In this document: positions 17,440 to 25,556 of the stretch, piece after piece | Position numbering within the stretch: the first letter of the stretch is position 1 | How the letters are laid out: each line of letters starts with the position of its first letter | Source: ZAX-1 sp046533095 | Lineage (GTDB): Bacteria; Bacillota; Clostridia; Lachnospirales; Lachnospiraceae | DNA length: 64,000 bases | Direction: 5' to 3' | Assembly (NCBI GenBank): GCA_046533095.1 | Contig: JAJQRA010000034.1 | Location: 62,001-126,000, forward strand | The notes under the pieces: generated by a model | The model's input: only the letters and a program-made list of their open reading frames with translations | The model's database searches: none | What the model was told of the DNA's origin: nothing | Translations under genes and position numbers: made by a program

Positions 17440-18429
17440 TTGCTAGAAAAAATTAGAGACAATTTATACCGTATTACGGTAAGCCTGCCTAAGAGCCCGC
17501 TGAAATTGCTGAATAGCTATGTAGTGATTTGTGGCGACCGAAATTTATTGATTGACACAGGTTTCAACTGGGATATATGTTATAAAGATTTATGGGAAGG
17601 GCTTACGGAATTGGGGCTTGATATGAACAACACAGATATTTTTATTACACACTTCCATGCCGATCATTGTGGTCTTGTTGCGCGTGTTGCCACACCAAAA
17701 TCCACGATCTATATGAGTAGAATCGACAAAGAGATGCTAAACGCTATGTTTGAAAAAGTAGGGGCTTGGGATGAGCTGGAAGTTGCATTGCAACAAGAAG
17801 GGTATCCAAAAGAAGAACTGCGTAAAGCATACCAGGTGAATCCTGCGCGAATCTACGCAACGGATAAGCCTTTTGAAGCAGTACTTTTAGAAGATGGAAT
17901 GGATATGCAAGTGGGAACAGAACGTTTTTTAGCGATAGGTACCTCTGGACATACCCCCGGACATATGTGTCTTTATTGGCCTTTAAAAAAGATTCTTTTC
18001 ACTGGTGACCATGTCCTTTTTGATATTACGCCAAATATTCAGAACTGGTTAAATATGGAGGACTCCCTTGGAAGTTATATGGAAAACTTGCACAAGATAC
18101 GCAATATAGATGCGGAGTTGGTATTGACGGGACACCGTGATAACATAGGTAATCTGCCACAAAGAGTGGATGCCCTGCTAGCTCACCATGAAGTGAGGCT
18201 AAACGATGTGCTGAATATCCTCCTTCATGAACCTGGTCTGTCGGGCTATGAAGTAGCTGCACGGATGAAATGGTCTATCCGCGCACGTAACTGGGCCGAA
18301 TTTCCTCCGGCACAAAGGTGGTTTGCCGTTGGGGAAGCGGTTTCCCATTTACAGCACTTGGTGAAAACGGGGCAGTTGTGCAAAGAGCGACAGGGTGGTA
18401 TATGGCGTTATAAAAGGAATGTTTCATAA
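17440..18429 (+). CDS. Metallo-beta-lactamase-fold hydrolase
   Basis: About 329 residues, starting at a TTG with GGAGG seven bases ahead; the longer frame from a GTG at 17392 has no ribosome site. The metal-binding motif THFHADHCG supplies His71, His73, Asp75 and His76, with later ligands in TSGHTPGHMCLY, FTGDHVLF and LTGHRD. The C-terminal 80 residues look like a winged helix (LSGYEVAARMKW, AVSHLQHLVKTGQL), as in glyoxalase II-like hydrolases that carry a regulatory tail. It stands alone, between the three-hairpin array and a convergent decarboxylase gene. The substrate is unknown. Confidence 0.88.
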   Translation: MLEKIRDNLYRITVSLPKSPLKLLNSYVVICGDRNLLIDTGFNWDICYKDLWEGLTELGLDMNNTDIFITHFHADHCGLVARVATPKSTIYMSRIDKEMLNAMFEKVGAWDELEVALQQEGYPKEELRKAYQVNPARIYATDKPFEAVLLEDGMDMQVGTERFLAIGTSGHTPGHMCLYWPLKKILFTGDHVLFDITPNIQNWLNMEDSLGSYMENLHKIRNIDAELVLTGHRDNIGNLPQRVDALLAHHEVRLNDVLNILLHEPGLSGYEVAARMKWSIRARNWAEFPPAQRWFAVGEAVSHLQHLVKTGQLCKERQGGIWRYKRNVS

Positions 18430-18435
18430 ATTGCA

Positions 18436-18476
18436 AATCTGATGATAGGAACCGCATGCTGTGCCTATCATCAGAT
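18436..18476. terminator. Bidirectional terminator derived from the three-hairpin repeat
   Basis: A 16-17-bp near-perfect helix (18436-18452 with 18461-18476) sits between two convergent genes. Its core ATGATAGGAACCGCAT is identical to stem C of the repeat at 9903-10004, so a fragment of that family appears to serve as the shared terminator. Confidence 0.75.
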
Positions 18477-18477
18477 T

Positions 18478-20055
18478 CTATGACGATGCATCGACAACAT
18501 TTATCCGTTGGCTACTTTTATCAGACAGCCCCTCTATCGAAATCCCCTGTTGGCTTAAAACCGATAAATTGCTTAGTAAATCTGAGGGGATTACTTCTCC
18601 AGGAGCAAGTAAGGGAATACCAGGAGGATAGAGGTAAATATATTCTTGACTGACCTGCCCGGCGGATTCACGAAGCAAAACAGGGTGGGAAGGGTGTTCC
18701 ATAGCGCCTGAAATAGTTAGTTTTTTGATGGGAATCGTGTAAAGTGTAGCATTTGTGATTATGATAGGTATAGGTTCCATTATGGTATTTGCATAGGTAG
18801 GTTCTGCTATGGCATGTGCAGGTTCTGTTATGGGTTGCCTATATTCCATTTTGGTAGTAGCTTGCCGATGCTCTATTGTGGCAGTAGGATGCCTGTTGCG
18901 GGCGATTGGACAATTATTTTTGTCTATTTCAAGAAGAGCAGATAAAAGTCGCATAAAACCTTCTTCCGTATCCATGATACTGGACAAAGCGACTACATAA
19001 TGCCCGGATACCATTTCTAATTGGAGTTTATATTTCTCAAGCAATGTTAGATAAAGTTCTTGCCCGGTAAGCGAAGCATCACCTACCGCAATTAAAATCT
19101 TGGAAAAATCACGGTCAAAACATTCATGTTTCGAAAGTGTAGAGGGCATACATACGTTAAGGTGTAAAAGCTGCTTGCATTGATTGTAAAAATAGTGCAG
19201 ACGTTTGGTGAATGTGTCAAATAATAGCTTGCCGTCTGATTCTATTATTCTGATACATTGCTCCATTCCTGCCATAAAGAGGTAGGAAGGAGAGCTTGTC
19301 TGGTATATATTCAAAAAATGTTCTATTTTTGCACGATCTACAAGGGTTGAGCTTATATGTAATAATGCAGTCTGTGTAAAAGATGGAAGAGTTTTGTGAA
19401 GGCTTTGAATGACAACGTCGGCTCCGCACGAAAGGGCAGTTTTGGGAAATTCAGTTGAAAATTTAAAATGTGCACCATGTGCCTCGTCTACAATTAAAGG
19501 GATGTGGTAGCTATGGGCAATGTCTGCGATTTGCCTTATATCAGAAACAATGCCATCATAAGTGGGTGAAGTAATTAGAATGGCTTTTATGTCAGTATAG
19601 CCGGCACGGTTTGCATGGGCTTTTAATGTAGTGGCAACGTGTTCTGGCAATATTGAACCTAAAATACCATAGTTGGTTATTGACGGCATAAGGTAAATCG
19701 GTTCTAGCCGGCGTAAGTAGACAGCGTGGTATACAGATTTGTGGCTATTTCTGGCCATAAGAAATTTACCGCCCCATGGTATGGCACCACTAATCGCACT
19801 TAATAGGCCACAGGTACTTCCATTGACAAGGTAATAGCTATGTTGTGCGCCAAAAAGGGTGGCGGCACGCTTCTGGGCATCAAGGATGATGCCCTTAGCA
19901 TGGTGTAGATTATCAAAGCCGTCAATTTCTGTAATGTCTAGTCCCCAAGGGTTGGAAAAGTTTAAGGAGATACCTTTGTGTCCGGGCATATGAAAAGGAT
20001 AGTAGCCTTGCTTTTTGTATTTTAGTATAGATTCATCTAAATATAATTTTGCCAT
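18478..20055 (-). CDS. Orn/Lys/Arg decarboxylase family protein (YaaO-like)
   Basis: A 525-residue PLP enzyme of the large basic-amino-acid decarboxylase family. FHMPGHKG near the N-terminus, NGSTCGLLSAISG, VDEAHGAHFKFS and the PLP lysine Lys221 in SLHKTLPSFTQTA are all present. The product is probably agmatine, cadaverine or putrescine, but the substrate cannot be read off. Residues about 386-428 are an unusual low-complexity insert of imperfect repeats (EHRQATTKMEYRQPITEP and similar), joining the catalytic and C-terminal domains. The start is 5 bases after a chemoreceptor stop and has no recognisable ribosome site. In Bacillus yaaO lies near the same tmk-yaaR-holB block. Confidence 0.9.
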   Translation of the reverse strand: MAKLYLDESILKYKKQGYYPFHMPGHKGISLNFSNPWGLDITEIDGFDNLHHAKGIILDAQKRAATLFGAQHSYYLVNGSTCGLLSAISGAIPWGGKFLMARNSHKSVYHAVYLRRLEPIYLMPSITNYGILGSILPEHVATTLKAHANRAGYTDIKAILITSPTYDGIVSDIRQIADIAHSYHIPLIVDEAHGAHFKFSTEFPKTALSCGADVVIQSLHKTLPSFTQTALLHISSTLVDRAKIEHFLNIYQTSSPSYLFMAGMEQCIRIIESDGKLLFDTFTKRLHYFYNQCKQLLHLNVCMPSTLSKHECFDRDFSKILIAVGDASLTGQELYLTLLEKYKLQLEMVSGHYVVALSSIMDTEEGFMRLLSALLEIDKNNCPIARNRHPTATIEHRQATTKMEYRQPITEPAHAIAEPTYANTIMEPIPIIITNATLYTIPIKKLTISGAMEHPSHPVLLRESAGQVSQEYIYLYPPGIPLLAPGEVIPSDLLSNLSVLSQQGISIEGLSDKSSQRINVVDASS

Positions 20056-20060
20056 ACAAT

Positions 20061-21743
20061 TTAAAATTGAAAGTGCGAAACAAGTTCACCTAGGATTTCT
20101 GCTTGAGCGTAGAATTCTTCGCATATGGAGGAACTTTCTTCTGCTGATGAAGAGGTATCTAGTACCACTTCAGAAATTTGGTTAAGGCCAACCGAAACAC
20201 CTTGCATGGTTGTGGTCTGTTGCGAGGAAGATTCTTGAATTTCTTCAATTGAAGTAACAATGGAGCCCATATTCTTAAGCATTTCGTCAAGTGAAGCTGA
20301 AGTATCGGAAACGATAGTATTTCCACTCTTGATTTCAACAAGTGATGTTTGAATCAAGTTTCTTGTATTGGTGGCAGCCTCAGCACTTTCGGTCGCAAGC
20401 TTTCTAATTTCATCTGCAACGACAGCGAATCCTTTTCCGGCTTCACCGGCTCTTGCAGCCTCTATTGCGGCGTTTAATGACAATAGGTTTGTCTGGGAGG
20501 CGATTTCTTCAATGGTATTGATGATGAGCTCAATCTGACTGGAGGTTTCGCTGATCCGAACCATAGCCTGTACCATATCTTCCATATGATGTTGGCTGTC
20601 CTCTGCCTCCTGCCCAACGGTTTTCGCATTTTGGTTGGCTATTTTGGCAAGTTGAGCATCTTCTAGGACTTGATGGGACAAGTCGGCCATTGTAGTTGTT
20701 AATTCTTTGACGGAGTCGGCTTGATGGGAAGAATCTTCTGCTAAATGCTGTGCATTTGCACTTATATTTTGTGCACCGGTCTGTATCTGCGTAGCAGAGT
20801 CTTGAACTTTGGAAAGCACTTCACGCAACTCTTTTCTTATATCGTGCATTGATGCAAGGATTGGGGCAAAACTACCGATGTAATTTTCATCTGCTTTCGA
20901 GCGTACCGTGAAATTGCCAATCGACATTTCTTTAAGATAAAATTGCACATCAGGGATAATCTGTTTAAATAGGGCTACCAAAACCTTTAAGCTGTTGGCA
21001 AGTTCCCCAAGTTCGTCTTTGGATTCGTATGTTATAACTGCATCTAAGTTTCCTTCTGCCAAATGCCTTGTGGCGACTTCTAATTCATGGATAGGCCTTG
21101 TAAACAGTCCAGTAAGAAATCTAGCGAAAAATACAACTAAAGCCAGACTTAAGACAGCAACAATAATCAATGCGATTGTTACAACTTTTTCAGTGGAGGT
21201 TGCATCATCATAGGTGGTATCGGCAACATTATTTTGAAAGTCACCAAGCTCAAACAATGTTTGCCGTGCAGTTTCCATAGCCGGTATGTAAGAGTCCTCT
21301 AAGTAGGCTAGGGTTGCCGACGGATTCGTGCCATCCTGAATTAAGTCTGTTAATTGCAACCGCACTGCCTTTGCCGCAGGAATCTCAGTGGATAGCTTTG
21401 CCAAAAGATCTTTTGCAGAAGAATGTTGCCTTAATTGCTCAATTGAGGCAGCTAGTTTATCAGCTTCTATGCCAGCTTCATTAAGCAAGCGGTCAGTTTC
21501 AACCGGATCTGTTGCTGCAATCGCTAAAGCCATATTCTTGATCGTGGATTGGATTTCAATTCTGGCTTCATAGGCAGAAGCTGCATTCTTATAAGGATGT
21601 TCATAAAAAGTAGTCATAGAACGGCCGACTGTAAGCAGACTGGCAATTGATACGACAACCGTAATCAAAAACAATAAAACAATAACGAGGAAAGATACAG
21701 ATAGTTTTTTGCTAATTTTAAAATTCTGAAACATTGTTTTCAT
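20061..21743 (-). CDS. Methyl-accepting chemotaxis protein
   Basis: About 560 residues from the ATG at 21743, which has AGAGAGG eight bases ahead; an upstream in-frame extension encodes a cysteine-rich stretch with no ribosome site. Membrane helices are at about 15-37 and 185-207, enclosing a four-helix-bundle type sensor. A HAMP domain (GLFTRPIHELEVATRHLAEG) follows, then a long coiled-coil signalling domain whose tip reads IASQTNLLSLNAAIEAARAG. It is a close paralogue of the receptor at 22503-24194 with a diverged sensor. It signals to CheA/CheW, which are not in the window. Confidence 0.95.
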   Translation of the reverse strand: MKTMFQNFKISKKLSVSFLVIVLLFLITVVVSIASLLTVGRSMTTFYEHPYKNAASAYEARIEIQSTIKNMALAIAATDPVETDRLLNEAGIEADKLAASIEQLRQHSSAKDLLAKLSTEIPAAKAVRLQLTDLIQDGTNPSATLAYLEDSYIPAMETARQTLFELGDFQNNVADTTYDDATSTEKVVTIALIIVAVLSLALVVFFARFLTGLFTRPIHELEVATRHLAEGNLDAVITYESKDELGELANSLKVLVALFKQIIPDVQFYLKEMSIGNFTVRSKADENYIGSFAPILASMHDIRKELREVLSKVQDSATQIQTGAQNISANAQHLAEDSSHQADSVKELTTTMADLSHQVLEDAQLAKIANQNAKTVGQEAEDSQHHMEDMVQAMVRISETSSQIELIINTIEEIASQTNLLSLNAAIEAARAGEAGKGFAVVADEIRKLATESAEAATNTRNLIQTSLVEIKSGNTIVSDTSASLDEMLKNMGSIVTSIEEIQESSSQQTTTMQGVSVGLNQISEVVLDTSSSAEESSSICEEFYAQAEILGELVSHFQF

Positions 21744-22011
21744 AAGCATGACCTCTCTCAATTTTGTTAATAGGTTACTTAGAATAAAATGAGAAAAAAG
21801 TAATAGGATTAGGAACTGTCCGAAAACCACGAATATCCTATGGATAAGTTCCTTACAGGGAGCGGACATGCAAAAGCATGACATGCAGAGAACCAATGGT
21901 TACTTTTTGCCTAATTTTATTCTTTATGTATACTGTGCGCAAGTTAAAAGTAGATATACACGATGCTATTAGCCTAACTTATACCTTTCTTGTGATATTT
22001 GATCTTAACTT
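21744..22011. other. Leader region of the chemoreceptor at 20061-21743
   Basis: No separate gene. The minus-strand promoter should lie here or just beyond. The right end (about 21987-22011, GATATTTGATCTTAACTT) is half of a motif that is uninterrupted near 7675-7710. Confidence 0.4.
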
Positions 22012-22201
22012 GTAACTATTCAGGAGGTGTAACGGGATGGTGGGGAATACTTGAATACGAAGTTTAAAAAAATCTAACTAAGTATTCAATATATCGGGAT
22101 TTTGCTACACAAAACACCTCGCGTTGTAGGGGATACTATGAGCGAAGCTGCTTCTTGTGCCGTTCAAAACACCTCGCGTTGTAGGGGTACTGAATAGTTG
22201 C
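22012..22201. mobile_element. Small inverted-repeat element (MITE-like), copy 1
   Basis: A 190-bp segment starts GTAACTATTCAG (22012-22023) and ends CTGAATAGTTGC (22190-22201), which are inverted copies. It carries two 23-bp direct repeats (22110-22132 and 22165-22187) that start CAAAACACC and end GTAGGGG, spaced 55 bp apart. The sequences on its two sides, TGATCTTAACTT and CTTAAATTTTACC followed by TTGCTTTCAGTAT, are contiguous in a related motif at 7675-7712, so it looks like an insertion. It encodes no protein. A related element lies at 43736-43863. Confidence 0.65.
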
Positions 22202-22405
22202 CTTAAATTTTACCTTGCTTTCAGTATGATGTAGAGTACTTAGTAAAGTTTAGCATAAATTAATAAAAATTTCTATATATTTTTGCATAAATATCAGTAA
22301 AAGGTAAGTTGTAAAATAATGGGCTGCTAGTAACCGTAACTATTTGACAACTATACTAGGTATGGAAGGCTTGGTGAAATGTTTTCTATTATTAAAAATA
22401 AAAAG

Positions 22406-22466
22406 AAAAGGGGCAATTGCACAATGTAGCTTTTGGTGCTACATTTATTGTACAACTGCCCTCTTT
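22406..22466 (-). terminator. Long terminator of the second chemoreceptor gene
   Basis: A helix of about 25 imperfect pairs (22406-22430 with 22438-22466) has GCTACA/TGTAGC at its tip. On the minus strand it is followed by the run CTTTTCTTTTTATTTTT. It stands about 37 bases beyond the stop of the receptor gene. Confidence 0.88.
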
Positions 22467-22502
22467 CTATAGATGTTAGAAAATAAATCATGGGGAAGAG
22501 TG

Positions 22503-24194
22503 CTAAAATTTAAATTGTGAAATCAAGTCATTCAAGGTTTCTGCCTGTGCATAGAATTCTTCACTTACGGCAGAGCTTTCTTCAGCAGTTGAAGAGGTAT
22601 CCTGTACGACTGACGAAATCTGGTCTAGACCGGCTGTAACTTCGCTCATAGATCCAGTCTGGCGTTCGGAGGATTCTTTAATCTCTTCAATGGAAGTTAT
22701 AATGGAATTCATGTTCTTAAGCACTTCGCCTAACGAAGTCGAGGTATCAGAAACAATGGTATTTCCACTCTTGATCTCACCAAGCGAAGTCTGAATGAGG
22801 TTTCTTGTATTAGTAGCGGCCTCGGCACTTTCTGTGGCAAGCTTTCGGATTTCATCGGCAACGACAGCAAATCCTTTTCCGGCTTCACCGGCTCTTGCAG
22901 CCTCTATAGCGGCATTTAAAGACAATAAGTTTGTCTGGGAAGCAATTTCTTCTATGGTGTTGATAATCAATTCAATTTGGCTGGAGGTTTCACTGATTCG
23001 AACCATAGCCTGCACCATATCTTCCATATGACGTTGACTATCCGCTGCCTCTTGCCCAACGGTTTTCGAATTTTCACTGGCTAGTTCAGCACGTTTGGAG
23101 TCTTCTGCAGCTTGATCAGACAGCTCAGCCATGGTAGCGGTTAATTCCTGAATGGAGCTTGCCTGATCGGTAGCGCCCTCTGCTAAATGCTGTGCACCTT
23201 CTGACATATTTTGCGCGCCAACCTGTACTTGTGTAGCGGAATCTTGAATCTGTACAAGAACAGAGCTTAAGCGTTTCTGGATATCGTCCATTGCTGTAAG
23301 GATTGGACTAAAATGTCCAATGTAGCTGTCTTCCGATTTGGAGCTTGCCTTGAAATTGCCCATAGCCATCTCTCCTAAATAGGATTGTATATCAGGGATA
23401 ATATGCGTGATTATGTTGGTCAAGTTCTTCAAACTCGTGGCAAGTTGACCAAGTTCGTCTTTGGACTCGTAGGTGACACTTACATCTAAGTTTCCTTCTG
23501 ATAAAAGCCTTGTAGCCGTTTCTAGTTCATGGATAGGCAGTGTGAGCTGTTTTGTAAGGAATTGGCTGAGAAAAATAGTCAAAATCAAACTGACGACAGC
23601 AATTACAATTAATACAATTGTTACAGTGTTTTTGGTAGTAATTGCAGAAACAAAGGCATCATTTGCAAACGCATCTTGGTATACACTCATCTCATCTAAG
23701 GTGCCTTGTACGGTATTCAAAATGGGAGCATAGGTTGAGTTCATATAATCGAGGGCTTTTTCTTGCATTTCGGGGTTCGTACTCTGAGAAACCAAGTCCG
23801 ACAAAGTGAGTCGCGCTTCCCTTGCTTTGGGGATTTCTTCATTCAGTCTTGCTAGAATGTCTTTTGCGGAAGAATTTTCTTGTAGTTTCTCTATGCTAGT
23901 GACTAGGGTGGAAGCCTCCGTTGATGATCCTTCAAGCAAACGGTCAATTTCTGTTTGATTGGTTTCTAAAATCGCCCAGAACATATCTTTCATGGAAGCT
24001 TGGATTGCAGCTTTGGCAGTATTTGCAGAAGCGGAATTCACATAAGGTCTTTCATAAAAGCTTGTCATTGAGTTGCCCACCATAAATAGGCTGACAATGG
24101 ATACGGCAACTGTAATTAAGAAACATACAATGATGGCAAGAAAAGCAATAGATAGTTTTTTACTGATTTTGAAATTTTGAAACATTGTTTTCAT
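22503..24194 (-). CDS. Methyl-accepting chemotaxis protein
   Basis: About 563 residues starting MKTMFQNFKISKKLS at 24194, with AGAGG eight bases ahead. Two membrane helices bracket a four-helix-bundle sensor of about 145 residues; HAMP (KQLTLPIHELETATRLLSEG) and the signalling domain with IASQTNLLSLNAAIEAARAG follow. The first 40 residues and the signalling half are nearly the same as in the neighbouring receptor at 20061-21743, while the sensor differs, which is the pattern expected of tandem duplication followed by ligand divergence. Confidence 0.95.
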   Translation of the reverse strand: MKTMFQNFKISKKLSIAFLAIIVCFLITVAVSIVSLFMVGNSMTSFYERPYVNSASANTAKAAIQASMKDMFWAILETNQTEIDRLLEGSSTEASTLVTSIEKLQENSSAKDILARLNEEIPKAREARLTLSDLVSQSTNPEMQEKALDYMNSTYAPILNTVQGTLDEMSVYQDAFANDAFVSAITTKNTVTIVLIVIAVVSLILTIFLSQFLTKQLTLPIHELETATRLLSEGNLDVSVTYESKDELGQLATSLKNLTNIITHIIPDIQSYLGEMAMGNFKASSKSEDSYIGHFSPILTAMDDIQKRLSSVLVQIQDSATQVQVGAQNMSEGAQHLAEGATDQASSIQELTATMAELSDQAAEDSKRAELASENSKTVGQEAADSQRHMEDMVQAMVRISETSSQIELIINTIEEIASQTNLLSLNAAIEAARAGEAGKGFAVVADEIRKLATESAEAATNTRNLIQTSLGEIKSGNTIVSDTSTSLGEVLKNMNSIITSIEEIKESSERQTGSMSEVTAGLDQISSVVQDTSSTAEESSAVSEEFYAQAETLNDLISQFKF

Positions 24195-24539
24195 TAGCAT
24201 TACCTCTTTTCCTTTTTTTATAAATCACGTAAAAATAAAACAGAAGACAATAAGGAAAAAGCCATATTTTATATTTATTGAACGGCGAACATTCAATAGG
24301 ACATAACTATAAATTTGTTCGATAACCGAAATGAAATGCTATACCTGCTGTCGATTGTCAGGCGTGAGATACTGTTTATGTAGAACAAACGACATAATTT
24401 GCAGATATGCTATTATTAAGGTTCGAAATGGTTTTTGTCTGGTTTTATCTTTATGTAAAGTCACTAATATTAAGTTTACCACAAATTAATTTAAAAGTCT
24501 ATTTTTATGGCAACATAATGTTGAGTTTGTTAAACAGGC
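24195..24539. other. Upstream region of the second chemoreceptor
   Basis: A/T-rich, no gene seen. It holds the ribosome site and presumably the promoter of the receptor gene. I could not find a clean sigma-28 or sigma-A box pair. Confidence 0.35.
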
Positions 24540-24958
24540 TAATCAAAGCTCTAAAGCTGTAGGGAAATTGAGCAAGCTCATATAAGTTACATCCACATCC
24601 AAGGGGCTTTCTGTGTGTGTCACATCCACATCCAAGGGGTCTTCTGATAAGAGCTTTGTGGCATTTTCTATTTTGTAGATAGGCTACTTGGTAGGCAGTT
24701 TTAGTAAGGAGTTAGCTGAAAAATATTGCCAAAAGCAAACTAAATACAGCAATGGCAAGCAATACAATGGTTACGGCATTGTTTGTATTGATTGTAGCGT
24801 CATAGGTAGTTGCGCAACATTATCTGAAAATGATCCAAAATGAATCAAGATTTCTTGCATATTTTCCATAATCGGAATTCATACAAGTGAGGGCGTTTGC
24901 CAGATCACTGGTAGCAATTAATTTCGTTAATTTAGAAATTTTGAAATATCGCTTTCAT
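24540..24958 (-). pseudogene. Decayed third chemoreceptor gene
   Basis: The minus strand starts with a good ribosome site (GGAGGAAATA) and ATG, giving MKAIFQNF and then a stop, which matches the MKTMFQNF start of the two intact receptors. Further down, fragments match their second membrane helix and HAMP region (for example plus-strand TCTTCTGATAAGAGC and the stretch around 24700-24790), with frameshifts and large deletions. An 18-bp direct repeat (ACATCCACATCCAAGGGG) is duplicated within it. The sensor and the whole signalling domain are missing. This looks like the remains of a third tandem copy. Confidence 0.8.
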
Positions 24959-25282
24959 TGTATTTCCTCCTTCATTCATTAATATTTTTTAAATAGATTA
25001 CGGAAAAACAAAACAGAAAATTCTTAGCCCTATGTATTAATGTAAAAAAACCAGGTGGAAACGCTTTGTTCTTTTGCTGCAATATATTCTTCTTAAAGTT
25101 AACATATATTTACAAGTAAAGATACATGCTATGTTGTTGATTTTAGGATAAATAAGCCGTGTTTTGGAAATGAAAAGTAAATACCATCTGGCTAAAATTT
25201 CTCAGACAATATATCAAACATAAAAGGAGGAAAAGTAGGGTAGCGGAAGACATTTGTTTGATATCGACGTGAAAAGTCATAT
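24959..25282. other. Intergenic region before the tRNA
   Basis: The ribosome site of the decayed receptor is at its left edge. The rest is A/T rich, and I see no gene or clear structured RNA in it. Confidence 0.35.
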
Positions 25283-25311
25283 TTGACAAGAAAGAAATTA
25301 AGTATTATAAT
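25283..25311 (+). promoter_or_regulatory. Consensus promoter of the initiator tRNA gene
   Basis: TTGACA (25283-25288) and TATAAT (25306-25311) are separated by exactly 17 bp, a perfect sigma-A promoter. Transcription would begin near 25318, some 22 bases before the tRNA. Confidence 0.93.
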
Positions 25312-25339
25312 AACATTTAATACAATAATAGATAAATAG

Positions 25340-25413
25340 CGCGGGGTGGAGCAGTCTGGAAGCTCGTCGGGCTCATAACCCGAAGGTCACAGGTTCAAAT
25401 CCTGTCCCCGCAA
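25340..25413 (+). tRNA. Initiator tRNA-fMet (anticodon CAT)
   Basis: A 74-nt cloverleaf without encoded CCA. The acceptor stem GCGGGG pairs with CCCCGC and leaves the C1 x A72 mismatch that marks initiator tRNA. The anticodon loop CTCATAA carries CAT and is flanked by the three G-C pairs GGG/CCC typical of initiators. The T-loop reads TTCAAAT. It has its own consensus promoter and terminator, so it is transcribed alone. Confidence 0.97.
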
Positions 25414-25420
25414 TTAATCG

Positions 25421-25452
25421 CCCTCAGATATTAAACATTATCTGAGGGTTTT
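25421..25452 (+). terminator. Terminator of the tRNA gene
   Basis: CCCTCAGATA (25421-25430) pairs perfectly with TATCTGAGGG (25439-25448), followed by TTTTG. Confidence 0.92.
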
Positions 25453-25460
25453 GTAGACTG

Positions 25461-25545
25461 TAATATAGTTTATCAGAAATTGCCACGCAAGTTCAGATAA
25501 AAAGGCACATATTTTCGTGCCCTAGATCTGATTATAGGAACAAAA
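25461..25545 (+). repeat. Three-hairpin intergenic repeat, copy truncated at stem C
   Basis: It begins TAATATAGTTTATCAGAA and keeps stem A (one mismatch), stem B (GGCAC/GTGCC) and the left arm of stem C (TTATAGGAAC), but loses the right arm of stem C. It fills the gap between the tRNA terminator and the sortase ribosome site, so it may sit in the sortase leader. Confidence 0.85.
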
Positions 25546-25556
25546 AGAGGTGAAGC

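Noticed and set aside
22110..22187. Two 23-bp repeats with a 32-bp gap, CRISPR-like
   Set aside because: There are only two repeats, they are enclosed by inverted ends, the related pair at 43767-43850 has a different gap, and no cas genes are present.
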